37,456 nucleotides of DNA from NCBI GenBank assembly GCA_019117495.1, contig DWZP01000014.1, positions 1-37,456 of the forward strand, read 5' to 3'. Positions 23,086-31,659 of the stretch are shown here, one piece after another. Position numbers and translations under genes: made by a program. Origin of the DNA: Fusicatenibacter_A intestinipullorum. Its GTDB lineage: Bacteria > Bacillota > Negativicutes > Acidaminococcales > Acidaminococcaceae. The notes under the pieces are model-generated. The model was given only the letters and a program-made list of their open reading frames with translations, did no database searches and was not told the origin of the DNA. Numbering within the stretch: the stretch's first letter is position 1; every line of letters begins with the position of its first letter.

Positions 23086-24645
23086 ATGGCAGATAAATTT
23101 TTGCGCGGGGCCATGATTTTAACTATGGCAGGTTTAATGGTTAAAATACTCGGCTCTGTTAACCGCATTTTATTATCGCGCCTTTTGGGCGGCGAAGGAA
23201 TTGGCCTTTACCAGATGGCGTACCCTGTGTTTTTGCTGATGCTTTCCGTTTCCTCGGCCGGAATACCGATAGCAATTTCCATTATAGTATCCGAAAAAGT
23301 TGCCAAAGGGCAGTTTAAAGCAGCGGAGCAGGTTTTTAAAATTTCGCTGGGGCTGATGGTTGTTACCGGCCTGTGTTTTGCATTAGCATTGTTTTTCGGC
23401 GCCGGGTGGCTTGTTGAAAGCGGCTTTGTGCGCGACCCGCGTGCTTATTATGGGCTTATAGCCTTAACGCCGGCCGTGTTTTTTTCCACAATTCTTGCCA
23501 GCTTCCGCGGTTATTTTCAGGGTTATCAGATGATGACGCCGCCTGCCGTATCGCAGATTTTAGAGCAGTTTACGCGAGTTGTAACCATGGTTGTACTGGC
23601 CTACTGCCTGCTGCCGTACGGTTTGGAATACGCCGCTGCTGGGGCTGCGTTCGGTGCCGTGCCCGGGGCGATAACTGGCCTTATTGTGCTCAGCTTTTTT
23701 TTCAGGCGTTTGCGTAAAAATACGGCGGCTGCGCCTCAGCTTGCCAATACGGAAACAGAATCCGTTTATGCCATCGCCAAAAGGCTGGCGCTGCTGGCCC
23801 TGCCGGTTTCATGCGCCAACATAATGGTGCCGGTAACAAGCAGTATAGATATGCTGCTTGTGCCAAACTGCCTGTATGCCAGCGGCTATACAATAGAACA
23901 GGCAACAACGCTGTTCGGTTACCTTACCGGCATGGGCATGCCGCTTGTTATGATGGCCACCATAGTTACGGTTTCGCTGGCTGCCGGTATCGTGCCTGCC
24001 ATTTCAGAAGCATTTACGCTTGGCGATAAACTTACAATTATAAAAAAATCGCGCACGGCCATGAATATTTGCTGCCTTATAACGCTTCCGGCCGCAGCCG
24101 GATTGTGGGTGTTGGCAACGCCGATTGCGCAGATGATTTACAATGCGCCGCAGGCTGGTGAGGCAATACGCCATCTGGCACCTTCGGCCTGTCTTTTAGG
24201 CATACATCAGGTAACAACCGGTATGCTGCAGGGTATAGGCAAAACGGCTGTCCCAATGTGGAATATGCTGTTGAGCGCCGTTGTAAAAATAGGTGCGGTA
24301 ATGTTTTTAACGGTAACTCCTCTTAATATTGTCGGTGCGGCATGGGCTTCCAACATTAATTTCGGGCTTGCGGCGCTGTTAAACATTATTTTTCTGCTGC
24401 GCAGCGGCATAACGTTTAACGTTAAAGTGCTGGCAAAACTTTTAGCGGCAACTTTGCTGATGGCTGCAGCGGCAGAACTTATTTACACATTTGTAAACGG
24501 GCTTTTTGGCAATACAATAGCGGCAATAACTACAATTTTTGCGGCGATAGCCGTTTATGCAGTGCTGCTGTTTGTTTTAAAAGCCGTAAGCAAGGATGAC
24601 TTGGAAAAAATACCGTTTATCGGTTCTAAAATAAAGCGGAGGTGA
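23086..24645 (+). CDS. Polysaccharide/lipid flippase of the SpoVB/MurJ-like MATE family
   Basis: Multi-pass membrane protein of 519 residues with about 14 hydrophobic helices, in the MVF/PST (MOP) superfamily. Its start reads MADKFLRGAMILTMAGLMVKIL, then SVNRILLSRLLGGEGIGLYQ and the SVSSAGIPIAISIIVSEKVA motif typical of SpoVB/YabM-like transporters. The ribosome site AAAGGAGG precedes it. Position after mfd and before yabN equals that of yabM in Bacillus subtilis. It probably flips a lipid-linked cell-wall or polysaccharide precursor, but the substrate is not shown. Other members act in spore cortex formation, which this genome region otherwise lacks. The yabN start follows after four bases. 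Confidence 0.87.
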   Translation: MADKFLRGAMILTMAGLMVKILGSVNRILLSRLLGGEGIGLYQMAYPVFLLMLSVSSAGIPIAISIIVSEKVAKGQFKAAEQVFKISLGLMVVTGLCFALALFFGAGWLVESGFVRDPRAYYGLIALTPAVFFSTILASFRGYFQGYQMMTPPAVSQILEQFTRVVTMVVLAYCLLPYGLEYAAAGAAFGAVPGAITGLIVLSFFFRRLRKNTAAAPQLANTETESVYAIAKRLALLALPVSCANIMVPVTSSIDMLLVPNCLYASGYTIEQATTLFGYLTGMGMPLVMMATIVTVSLAAGIVPAISEAFTLGDKLTIIKKSRTAMNICCLITLPAAAGLWVLATPIAQMIYNAPQAGEAIRHLAPSACLLGIHQVTTGMLQGIGKTAVPMWNMLLSAVVKIGAVMFLTVTPLNIVGAAWASNINFGLAALLNIIFLLRSGITFNVKVLAKLLAATLLMAAAAELIYTFVNGLFGNTIAAITTIFAAIAVYAVLLFVLKAVSKDDLEKIPFIGSKIKRR

Positions 24646-24649
24646 TTAA

Positions 24650-26119
24650 ATGCATAAAATAACGGTTGTAGGCCTTGGCCCCGGCAGCGCCGGGCAGCTT
24701 TCGGTGGAAACCATGGAACTTTTGAAAAACGGAGAATGCGTTATTCTGCGCACTGCCGTGCATCCGAGCGTATCGAGGCTGACGGAAGAAAAAGTTAATT
24801 TTACGTCCTGCGATAATTTTTATGAAGAAGGCGCATCTTTTGAAGATGTGTACGGCAATATTGTAAATTTTGTGCTGGAAAAAGCACAGACGCAGGATGT
24901 TGTTTATGCCGTTCCGGGCAGTCCGCTTGTGGCGGAACGCACGGTTGTGCTTTTGCGGGAACGTGCAGCTGCGGAAAAGATTGCATTAAAAATTCTGCCT
25001 TCCATGAGTTTTTTGGATTTGGCGTATGTGGAACTTGGCATTGACCCGATTGCCGGGTTGAGGATTATTGACAGCAGCGATTTTGAAGCACTTGCCGACG
25101 CAGGAAAATATCCGCTGATGATAACGCAGGTGTACAGCAAATTTGTTGCGTCCGATGTTAAGCTGGCCTTGATGGATGTGCTTGACGATGAAACGCCGGT
25201 GTGGTTTTTGCGCAATTTGGGCCTGCCGGATGAAGAATGCCGTACGGTGCCTTTGTATGAACTGGACCGTCAGGAAAATATCGACCACCTGACCAGTGTT
25301 TTTGTGCCGGAATATAAAGAAAAGGTTTCCGTGATGGATGTCCGCCCGTTAACAGATGTAATGGCAACGCTGCGTTCTCCCGGCGGCTGCCCGTGGGATA
25401 TGGAACAGACGCACAGCAGCATCCGCAAAAGCCTTATTGAAGAAGTGTACGAACTTCTGGAAGCCATTGATAATATGGATTACGAAAACATGAAGGAAGA
25501 ACTCGGCGATGTTCTTTTGCAGGTGGTATTCCATGCACGCCTGGCGGAAGAAGAAGGCGCGTTTACCATGCAGGATGTTGTGGACGAAATTGTGAATAAA
25601 CTTATCCGCCGCCATCCGCATGTATATGGCACCATTGAAGTAGGCAGCAGTGATGAAGTACTGCAAAACTGGGATGCTATCAAGCAGACCGAAAAGAAAG
25701 AGCGCACCCATGTTCTTGACGGCATTACCAAAGGCCAGCCTGCGCTTATGCGTGCCTATAAACTTAATTCCAAAGCAGCAAAAGCCGGGTTCGACTGGCC
25801 GGATAATGACGGCGTATGGAATAAAGTGATGGAAGAAGCGGCAGAACTTAAAGAAGCCGTTGCTTTAAAAAACAAGGAAGAACAGGAACATGAACTTGGC
25901 GATTTGCTGTTTTCAATAGCGGCATATGCCAAGCATATCGGCCTTGAGCCGGAAACGGCATTAAACGCTGCCAACAACCGTTTTGTAAAGCGTTTTTCGT
26001 ACGTTGAAAGCTGCGTTGAAGAATCCGGCAGGGACTGGAAGGACTTTACACTTGCCGAATTGGACGCTTTTTGGAATAAGGCGAAATTAATTGAAATAAA
26101 AGATTGTGAAAAAAAATAA
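24650..26119 (+). CDS. yabN: YabN: methylase-like domain fused to MazG nucleotide pyrophosphohydrolase
   Basis: Two-part protein of 489 residues. The N-terminal half (about 1-220) is a tetrapyrrole (SAM-dependent) methylase-like domain, starting VVGLGPGSAGQLSVETMELL. The C-terminal half is MazG, with two helical repeats: GGCPWDMEQTHSSIRKSLIEE, then ELLEAI and ELGDVLLQVVFHARLAEEE, and a second EEAAELKEAV with ELGDLLFSIAAYAK. MazG hydrolyses NTPs to NMP and pyrophosphate, limiting misuse of abnormal nucleotides. The role of the methylase-like half is unknown. The ribosome site GGAGGTG overlaps the end of the flippase gene, so they are coupled. Confidence 0.93.
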   Translation: MHKITVVGLGPGSAGQLSVETMELLKNGECVILRTAVHPSVSRLTEEKVNFTSCDNFYEEGASFEDVYGNIVNFVLEKAQTQDVVYAVPGSPLVAERTVVLLRERAAAEKIALKILPSMSFLDLAYVELGIDPIAGLRIIDSSDFEALADAGKYPLMITQVYSKFVASDVKLALMDVLDDETPVWFLRNLGLPDEECRTVPLYELDRQENIDHLTSVFVPEYKEKVSVMDVRPLTDVMATLRSPGGCPWDMEQTHSSIRKSLIEEVYELLEAIDNMDYENMKEELGDVLLQVVFHARLAEEEGAFTMQDVVDEIVNKLIRRHPHVYGTIEVGSSDEVLQNWDAIKQTEKKERTHVLDGITKGQPALMRAYKLNSKAAKAGFDWPDNDGVWNKVMEEAAELKEAVALKNKEEQEHELGDLLFSIAAYAKHIGLEPETALNAANNRFVKRFSYVESCVEESGRDWKDFTLAELDAFWNKAKLIEIKDCEKK

Positions 26120-26120
26120 A

Positions 26121-26146
26121 AATATTGCCTGATAAGCAGGAATATT
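26121..26146 (+). terminator. Hairpin after yabN
   Basis: AATATT and CCTG pair with CAGG and AATATT around 26121-26146, with a one-base bulge. The T tract is weak, so termination is only probable. Confidence 0.45.
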
Positions 26147-26252
26147 GCGTTTTACAGCGAACTTACAATTACATGAATTCTATTGGTCAAGCTGTGCGCT
26201 TTTGCAGCAGCTGCCCATAGATAAAATAAAAAACCTTTAAGGGGGATTTCCT

Positions 26253-26531
26253 GTGAACAAAACAGAACTCGTTGCTGCAGTTGCAGAAAAAACTGGCTTA
26301 ACTAAAAAAGATGCTGAAAAAGCTTTATGCGCTTTAATTGAAACCGTTAAAGAAGAAGTTGCTAAAAACGAAAAAGTTCAGCTGATTGGCTTTGGTACTT
26401 TTGAAGCACGTAAACGCAATGCACGTACCGGCAAAAATCCGCAGAGCGGCGAAGCTATTGAAATTCCGGCAGCTACTGTTCCGGCTTTCAAAGCTGGCAA
26501 AGCTTTCAAAGACATGGTTAACGCAAAATAA
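26253..26531 (+). CDS. hup: HU-type DNA-binding protein
   Basis: Histone-like protein that bends DNA and compacts the nucleoid. At 92 residues it is full length: MNKTELVAAVAEKTGLTKKD, the core VQLIGFGTFEARKRNARTGK, and the beta-arm NPQSGEAIEIPAATVPAF with a conserved proline. The start codon is GTG, with AAGGGGG nine bases upstream. The gene has a long leader (about 130 bp from yabN) and its own terminator, so it is probably expressed on its own at high level. In B. subtilis the equivalent position between yabN and divIC holds yabO, yabP and yabQ. Confidence 0.97.
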   Translation: MNKTELVAAVAEKTGLTKKDAEKALCALIETVKEEVAKNEKVQLIGFGTFEARKRNARTGKNPQSGEAIEIPAATVPAFKAGKAFKDMVNAK

Positions 26532-26546
26532 TAATTTAACTGCATT

Positions 26547-26582
26547 AAAATGCCGGGCTTAACGAGCCCGGTATTTTAGTAT
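26547..26582 (+). terminator. Terminator after hup
   Basis: A 13-pair stem, AAAATGCCGGGCT (26547-26559) with AGCCCGGTATTTT (26565-26577), and a five-base loop. Confidence 0.85.
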
Positions 26583-26604
26583 AAACCAAAATTTGGAGGT
26601 GCTT

Positions 26605-26931
26605 ATGCCGGAGCGCAGCAGAACCAAAAAGAAAAAACGGCATGATTTTCTGCTGATTTGCCTGATAATTCTTGCTATCTGCGGTTTTATTATTGCCCGG
26701 CAGGAGTATAAGATTTACCAGGTAAATAAAGAACTGGAAGCTACCACGCAGCGCGTGGAAAATTTAAAGAAAGATAAAGAAGAACTTGAAGCAGAGAAAA
26801 AACGCCTTGACGATTTAAAATACATTGAAAAACTTGCGCGTGAGGACCATAATATGGTCGGCAAGGATGAAGTGCCGTTATTTATTGTCGACGAAAAAGA
26901 AAATAAGGATTCGGATAAGAAAAACAGGTAA
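26605..26931 (+). CDS. divIC: Cell division protein DivIC/FtsB family
   Basis: Small bitopic division protein of the septum-formation-initiator family, a partner in the FtsL/DivIB complex. The start ATG 26605 has GGAGG five bases upstream; an upstream in-frame TTG at 26593 overlaps that ribosome site. The basic cytoplasmic N-terminus (RTKKKKRHD) is followed by one transmembrane helix (LLICLIILAICGFIIA, about residues 14-29), then a coiled coil (about 35-80) and LKYIEKLAREDHNMVGKDE, as in the family. 108 residues is normal. Position before yabR matches B. subtilis. The stop codon lies inside the terminator stem. Confidence 0.93.
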   Translation: MPERSRTKKKKRHDFLLICLIILAICGFIIARQEYKIYQVNKELEATTQRVENLKKDKEELEAEKKRLDDLKYIEKLAREDHNMVGKDEVPLFIVDEKENKDSDKKNR

Positions 26932-26967
26932 ATTATCTTAAGATTATTTATCTGTTTTTTATTTTTT
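26923..26967 (+). terminator. Terminator overlapping the divIC stop codon
   Basis: AACAGGTAAAT (26923-26933), which includes the TAA stop, pairs with ATTTATCTGTT (26946-26956), and a T tract follows to 26967. One pair is a wobble. Confidence 0.7.
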
Positions 26968-26969
26968 GG

Positions 26970-26999
26970 TTGACACATTTTTAAAAAGAAAGGTATAAT
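26970..26999 (+). promoter_or_regulatory. Promoter of yabR
   Basis: TTGACA (26970-26975), an 18-base spacer and TATAAT (26994-26999). It is a consensus pair, and the predicted start is near 27006, which rules out an ATG at 26998 as a start codon. Confidence 0.85.
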
Positions 27000-27039
27000 G
27001 GTGCTATATCAAGTTAATTTAAGGGGGATCGTCTGCTTT

Positions 27040-27465
27040 ATGTCACTTGAAGTAGGTGCAATCGTTGAAGGTGAAGTAACAGGCATTACCAATTTCGGCG
27101 CTTTCGTACAGCTGCCTGAGGGTAAGGTTGGTCTTATTCATATATCCGAAGTTTCTAATGTATATGTGAAGGACGTACATGATTTTCTGAAAGAAAAGGA
27201 CAAAGTAAAGGTTAAAGTTTTATCTATTGATGCGCGTGGAAAAATCGGGCTGTCCATTAAACAGCTTACCCCGCCGCCGGCTCCGCAGCCCAAACCGCAG
27301 CGTCCGGCAGTAAATACGGAACGCCGCAGCTTTAAACCGGCACCGGCACTTTCTTTTGAAGACAAATTATCAAAATTTTTAAAAGACAGCGACGACAGGC
27401 TGCTTGACCTTAAGCGCAACACTGAATCCAAACGCGGCGGCCGCGGTGCCAGCCGTGAAAGATAA
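27040..27465 (+). CDS. yabR: S1-domain RNA-binding protein, YabR-like
   Basis: General-stress-protein-like S1 RNA-binding protein of 141 residues. One S1 domain (about residues 1-72) begins MSLEVGAIVEGEVTGITNFG and has FVQLPEGKVGLIHISEVSN and VKVLSIDARGKIGLSIKQL. A proline-, arginine- and lysine-rich tail ends in GGRGASRER, likely disordered and RNA-contacting. The start ATG 27040 is fixed by the promoter, since the earlier in-frame ATG at 26998 is inside the -10 box. AAGGGGG is about 12 bases upstream, rather far. It is the same family and position as B. subtilis yabR. A terminator follows. Confidence 0.9.
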   Translation: MSLEVGAIVEGEVTGITNFGAFVQLPEGKVGLIHISEVSNVYVKDVHDFLKEKDKVKVKVLSIDARGKIGLSIKQLTPPPAPQPKPQRPAVNTERRSFKPAPALSFEDKLSKFLKDSDDRLLDLKRNTESKRGGRGASRER

Positions 27466-27474
27466 GAGCATAAT

Positions 27475-27501
27475 GGCACTCCTTGGTGAGTGCCTTTTTG
27501 T
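27475..27501 (+). terminator. Terminator after yabR
   Basis: GGCACTC (27475-27481) pairs with GAGTGCC (27488-27494), and five Ts follow. It precedes tilS by about 15 bases, so some readthrough or an internal promoter must serve tilS. Confidence 0.8.
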
Positions 27502-27515
27502 TTTGAGGAGTATAA

Positions 27516-28940
27516 ATGTCCGGCAATGCTGTAAATAAATTGCTGAAAGAAATAAAAAAGTATGTTAAACAAAATTCCGCACTGCTTGTGGCCTGCAGCG
27601 GAGGTGCGGATTCGGCGGCGCTTACCGACGCATTATGGCAGCTTAAAGATGAATGTTGCTATAAAATAACGGTAATGCATGTGGAACATGGCATACGCGG
27701 GCAGGAAGCGCTTGATGACGCGGAATTTGTAAAAAACTTCTGCGCAGAGCGCGGGCTTGCATTTGTATGCAGGTATGTAAAAGCACCGGATTATGCGCTG
27801 CAACATGGGCTTTCGCTGGAGGACGCAGCACGCCGCCTGAGGTATAAAGAATTGTTTGCTTATACAGATGCGGCAGAGGAAAAGTGCGATTACATTGTTA
27901 CGGCGCACCAGGCTGATGACCAGGCAGAAACCGTTTTAATGCAGCTTATGCGCGGCAGCGGTACTTCCGGCCTTGGCGGAATGCAGACAGCAAGCGGAAA
28001 ACTGCTGCGGCCGTTTTTATTTGTACGGCGTACGGAAATTGAAGCCTATTGCCATGAACGAGGCTTGCGGTTTTGCAATGATTCTACCAATGATGATGTG
28101 CGTTATACCCGCAACAGAATAAGAAAAGAACTGCTGCCGTATTTGGAAAAAAGTTTTAACCCCAGGGTAATAACGGCTCTTGGCAATACGGCGCAGCTTT
28201 CCAGGGCAGATAATGATTTTGCTGCTTATCATGCGCAGGTTTTTTATAACCAAAATGTTAAAGCAAACGGTAAACTGCTGGAATGCCGTGCAGAGGCTCT
28301 TAAAACAGAGTTTGCGGCAGTGAGCAGACGCGTTGTGCGTATAATGTGGGAGAAAATGGCTGCCCGTGGAAGCGAACTGGGCTTTGAACATGTGGAAGCC
28401 GTGCTTGGGCTTTTGAAAAAGGGCAGCAGCGGCAAAATACTGGCACTGCCGGGCAAAACGGCAGCGGCATATTTTTACGGCATGCTTTACGTAGGCGCGC
28501 AGCCGGAGGTAAAAAAATTAATTAGTGCCGGTGCAGAATTTGATGAAATTACTGTGCTTACGGAAAGTACCGGTAAATTAAAAGAAGTTAATCTGCCGGA
28601 TGGCTGCGTACTGCAATTCAGCACAGAGGAAGAATGCCCGGAGCTAACAAAAAAGCAGGCTGCTGTGCCGCTTGCTTTGGCCGGTAATGAGCTTTGCATC
28701 CGCACAAGGCGTGACGGCGACAGGTTTTACCCGTATGGCGGTGCAGGCAGCAAAAAATTAAAAGATTATTTTATTGACAATAAAGTTCCGCGCGCAGAGC
28801 GCGATAAAAAGCTGCTGGTAACAGCAGGCAGCAAAGTTTTATGGATAATCGGCGAAAGGCAGGCCGGATGTAAAACCAAGCCGGACGGCAAATGGCTGGT
28901 AATGAGGCTTGCCGGAAGAAAGGATGAAAAAAATGAATGA
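27516..28940 (+). CDS. tilS: tRNA(Ile)-lysidine synthetase
   Basis: Modifies the wobble cytidine of tRNA-Ile(CAU) to lysidine, so the tRNA reads AUA and is charged with isoleucine. The N-type ATP pyrophosphatase motif SGGADS is at residues 28-33, followed by EHGIRGQEALDDAEFV, then HQADDQAETVLMQLMRGSG and RNRIRKELLPYLEKSF. The C-terminal domains (about 330-474) include RRDGDRFYPYGGAGSKKLKD. 474 residues is typical. GAGGAG precedes the start. Its stop overlaps the hpt start, as in many Firmicutes. Confidence 0.96.
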   Translation: MSGNAVNKLLKEIKKYVKQNSALLVACSGGADSAALTDALWQLKDECCYKITVMHVEHGIRGQEALDDAEFVKNFCAERGLAFVCRYVKAPDYALQHGLSLEDAARRLRYKELFAYTDAAEEKCDYIVTAHQADDQAETVLMQLMRGSGTSGLGGMQTASGKLLRPFLFVRRTEIEAYCHERGLRFCNDSTNDDVRYTRNRIRKELLPYLEKSFNPRVITALGNTAQLSRADNDFAAYHAQVFYNQNVKANGKLLECRAEALKTEFAAVSRRVVRIMWEKMAARGSELGFEHVEAVLGLLKKGSSGKILALPGKTAAAYFYGMLYVGAQPEVKKLISAGAEFDEITVLTESTGKLKEVNLPDGCVLQFSTEEECPELTKKQAAVPLALAGNELCIRTRRDGDRFYPYGGAGSKKLKDYFIDNKVPRAERDKKLLVTAGSKVLWIIGERQAGCKTKPDGKWLVMRLAGRKDEKNE

Positions 28941-29475
28941 AAATATTGCAAAGGTTTTGCTGAGTGAAGAAGAAATTCAAAAGCGCGTAAAAGAATTGGG
29001 CAGACAGATACATGACGATTATAAAGATAAAGACAAAATTGTGATGATTGGGCTTTTAAAGGGCGCTATTTACTTTTTCACCGACCTTTCGCTGGCAATT
29101 GATTTGCCGCTGCGCATTGATTTTATGGTGGCATCTTCTTACGGTTCCGGCACGGAAACCAGCGGCAATGTTGATATACGCCTGAGCTGCTCAGAAAATA
29201 TCGAGGGCTGCCATGTGCTTCTGGTTGACGATATTATCGACAGCGGCGTTACCATGGAAGCAATTACAAGGCTTTTAATGGCGCAGAAACCTGCTTCCGT
29301 TAAAAAAGTTGCTTTGTGCGATAAGCCGAGCCGCCGCGTTAACAAATTAAATGCCGATTATGTGGGCTTTGAAATTCCGGATGAATTTGTTGTGGGTTAC
29401 GGCCTGGATTATGCCGGAGATTACCGCAATTTACCGTTTATCGGCGTATTAAAGCCGGAAGCTTATGCCAAATAA
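28933..29475 (+). CDS. hpt: Hypoxanthine phosphoribosyltransferase
   Basis: Salvages hypoxanthine (and usually guanine) with PRPP to make nucleotides. I use ATG 28933 (MNENIAKVLL), with GAAAGG about eight bases upstream. The ATG at 28924 abuts that site, so it is less likely. The start overlaps tilS by eight bases, so the two are translationally coupled. The PRPP motif is VLLVDDIIDSGVTMEAI. MIGLLKGAIYFFTDLSLAI is the flexible loop region, and VGYGLDYAGDYRNLPFIGVL is near the end. 180 residues is the expected length. Confidence 0.95.
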   Translation: MNENIAKVLLSEEEIQKRVKELGRQIHDDYKDKDKIVMIGLLKGAIYFFTDLSLAIDLPLRIDFMVASSYGSGTETSGNVDIRLSCSENIEGCHVLLVDDIIDSGVTMEAITRLLMAQKPASVKKVALCDKPSRRVNKLNADYVGFEIPDEFVVGYGLDYAGDYRNLPFIGVLKPEAYAK

Positions 29476-29481
29476 TAAATG

Positions 29482-29510
29482 TTGTGGAAACAGGGAGAAT
29501 ATATTATAAT
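29482..29510 (+). promoter_or_regulatory. Promoter of ftsH
   Basis: TTGTGG (29482-29487), a 17-base spacer and TATAAT (29505-29510), about 48 bases before the start codon. No CIRCE or other heat-shock operator is visible. Confidence 0.6.
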
Positions 29511-29557
29511 ATAGAAATGGTATTTGTAATTTAACTAAAGGTTAAGGAGGGTAGATT

Positions 29558-31519
29558 TTGACTAAATTTTTAAAAAATGTTGTATTCTACCTGCTGATAA
29601 TAATTTGTGCGATAATGTTGTTTGATTCCTATTCAACCAACGTAGTACCTAAAACAGATATTACTTACAGCGCTTTTATGAAGCATGTGCAGCAGGACGA
29701 AGTGCAGCAGGTAACGATTGTTGATAATGTTATCAGCGGCAAGCTGAAAGACGGCAGCGATTTTACAACGGTTGTGCCGAAGGATGAAAGCCTTATCCCT
29801 ACTTTAAGGGCGCGTGACGTTGAAATTAAGGCTGAACTGCCGCCGGAGCCGCCGTGGTGGACTTCTGTGCTGAGCCAGCTTTTGCCGATGCTGATTATAG
29901 TTGCCATCTGGTTCTTCATGATGCAGCAAATGCAGGGCGGCGGTGGCGGACGCGGAGTTATGAACTTTGGCAAAAGCCGTGCGCGCCGTTACGATGAGGA
30001 TAAAATCAGGGTAACTTTTAAAGATGTTGCCGGTGCTGATGAAGCCAAACAGGAACTTGAAGAAGTTGTAGAATTTTTAAAACACCCCAAAAAGTATAAT
30101 GACCTTGGAGCTAAAATTCCTAAAGGCGTGCTTTTATACGGGCCTCCGGGTACAGGCAAAACGTTGCTTGCCAAAGCCGTTGCTGGTGAAGCGGGCGTAC
30201 CGTTCTTCAGCATTTCCGGCTCTGACTTTGTGGAAATGTTTGTCGGCGTAGGCGCTTCCCGCGTGCGCGATTTGTTTGAGCAGGCCAAAAAGAGCGCTCC
30301 GTGCATTGTGTTTATAGACGAAATTGATGCCGTTGGCCGTCAGCGTGGTGCCGGGCTTGGCGGCGGGCATGACGAACGCGAGCAGACTCTTAACCAGTTG
30401 CTTGTGGAAATGGACGGCTTTGGTGCCAACGAAGGCATTATTATGATTGCGGCCACCAACCGCCCGGATATTCTTGACCCGGCTCTTTTGCGCCCGGGAC
30501 GTTTTGACCGCCAGATTGTGGTTGACCGCCCGGATATTAAAGGCCGCCGTGAAATTTTAAAAGTGCATGTAAAAGGCAAACCTGTCGGCAGCGATGTTGA
30601 ACTTGACGTTATTGCAAGGCGTACCCCCGGCTTTACCGGCGCTGATTTAAGCAACCTGGTAAACGAAGCGGCATTAATGGCCGCACGCCGCAATAAAAAG
30701 CAGATTAACATGCCCGATATGGAAGAAGCCGCTGAACGCGTTATTATGGGGCCTGAACGCCGCAGCAGAGTTATCAGCGACAACGAAAAACGCCTTACCG
30801 CATATCACGAAGGCGGGCATACGCTTGTAGGCATGCTGCTTGACAACGCCGACCCTGTACATAAGGTTACCATTATTCCGCGCGGCAGGGCAGGCGGCTA
30901 TACTTTAAGCCTGCCGAAAGAAGACCGTTATTACGCAACGAGAAGCGAAATGCTTGACGAACTGAAAGTGCTGCTTGGCGGGCGCGTGGCTGAAGCACTG
31001 GTGCTGAAGGAAATTTCCAGCGGTGCCAGCAACGACTTGCAGCGCGCAACTTCTCTGGCACGCCAGATGATTTGCGAATACGGCATGAGCACGGAACTTG
31101 GACCGGTTACCTTCGGGCACCGTCAGGATCAGGTATTTTTGGGACGCGATATTGCGCGTGACAAAAATTATAGTGAAGAAATTGCGGCAAAAATCGATAA
31201 GGAAATCCGTAAGTTCCTTGACGAGGCTTACCAGAAAACCGAAGAACTGCTGCAAAACAATATTGACAAGCTGCATTTAATTGCGCAGGCGCTTATTGAA
31301 AAAGAAACGCTTGAAGGCAGCGAAATTGAACAGCTTATGAAATATGGGCGCATTCTGGACAAAAACGAACAGCCGCCTGATGATAACAGCGGTACACCGG
31401 CCGTAATTCCGCCGGATGCCGTAACTGTACCGGCAGCGGAAGCGCAGCCGCAGGTAGCACCTCAGTATCAGGAAGTGCCGGGCGTTGTAAGTACGGAAGA
31501 AAAACACGCTTTAAATTAA
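29558..31519 (+). CDS. ftsH: ATP-dependent zinc metalloprotease FtsH
   Basis: Membrane-bound AAA+ protease that degrades misfolded membrane proteins and regulators. The start is TTG 29558, with AAGGAGGG six bases upstream. Two transmembrane helices (about residues 7-24 and 105-122) flank an extracytoplasmic segment. The AAA domain has GPPGTGKT (195-202), then IVFIDEIDAVG and RPDILDPALLRPGRFD. The protease domain has HEGGH (about 417-421), the zinc site. The C-terminus (from about 610) is Pro/Ala/Glu-rich and variable. 653 residues is normal. In B. subtilis it also follows tilS-hprT. It has its own promoter and a following terminator. Confidence 0.98.
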   Translation: MTKFLKNVVFYLLIIICAIMLFDSYSTNVVPKTDITYSAFMKHVQQDEVQQVTIVDNVISGKLKDGSDFTTVVPKDESLIPTLRARDVEIKAELPPEPPWWTSVLSQLLPMLIIVAIWFFMMQQMQGGGGGRGVMNFGKSRARRYDEDKIRVTFKDVAGADEAKQELEEVVEFLKHPKKYNDLGAKIPKGVLLYGPPGTGKTLLAKAVAGEAGVPFFSISGSDFVEMFVGVGASRVRDLFEQAKKSAPCIVFIDEIDAVGRQRGAGLGGGHDEREQTLNQLLVEMDGFGANEGIIMIAATNRPDILDPALLRPGRFDRQIVVDRPDIKGRREILKVHVKGKPVGSDVELDVIARRTPGFTGADLSNLVNEAALMAARRNKKQINMPDMEEAAERVIMGPERRSRVISDNEKRLTAYHEGGHTLVGMLLDNADPVHKVTIIPRGRAGGYTLSLPKEDRYYATRSEMLDELKVLLGGRVAEALVLKEISSGASNDLQRATSLARQMICEYGMSTELGPVTFGHRQDQVFLGRDIARDKNYSEEIAAKIDKEIRKFLDEAYQKTEELLQNNIDKLHLIAQALIEKETLEGSEIEQLMKYGRILDKNEQPPDDNSGTPAVIPPDAVTVPAAEAQPQVAPQYQEVPGVVSTEEKHALN

Positions 31520-31525
31520 TATAAA

Positions 31526-31600
31526 ATACCGGTTTTAGTGGGACGGTTTAAAATGTATGTAAAAATACAATTTAATGGCCGCCCATAAAGCCGGTTTTTT
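31526..31600 (+). terminator. Long imperfect terminator after ftsH
   Basis: ACCGG and TTTAGTGGGACGG (from 31528) pair in part with GGCCGCCCATAAAGCCGG (to 31594), followed by six Ts. Bulges make the exact fold uncertain. Confidence 0.55.
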
Positions 31601-31605
31601 ATTGC

Positions 31606-31634
31606 TTGACTTTGCGTTAACAGAATGTTAATCT
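31606..31634 (+). promoter_or_regulatory. Promoter of birA
   Basis: TTGACT (31606-31611), a 17-base spacer and TAATCT (31629-31634). The interval contains GTTAACagaatGTTAATC (31615-31631), a repeated GTTAA that could be an operator, but I do not see the long biotin-type palindrome. Confidence 0.6.
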
Positions 31635-31659
31635 TTAGGATAACGAGGAGTGTGATTTT

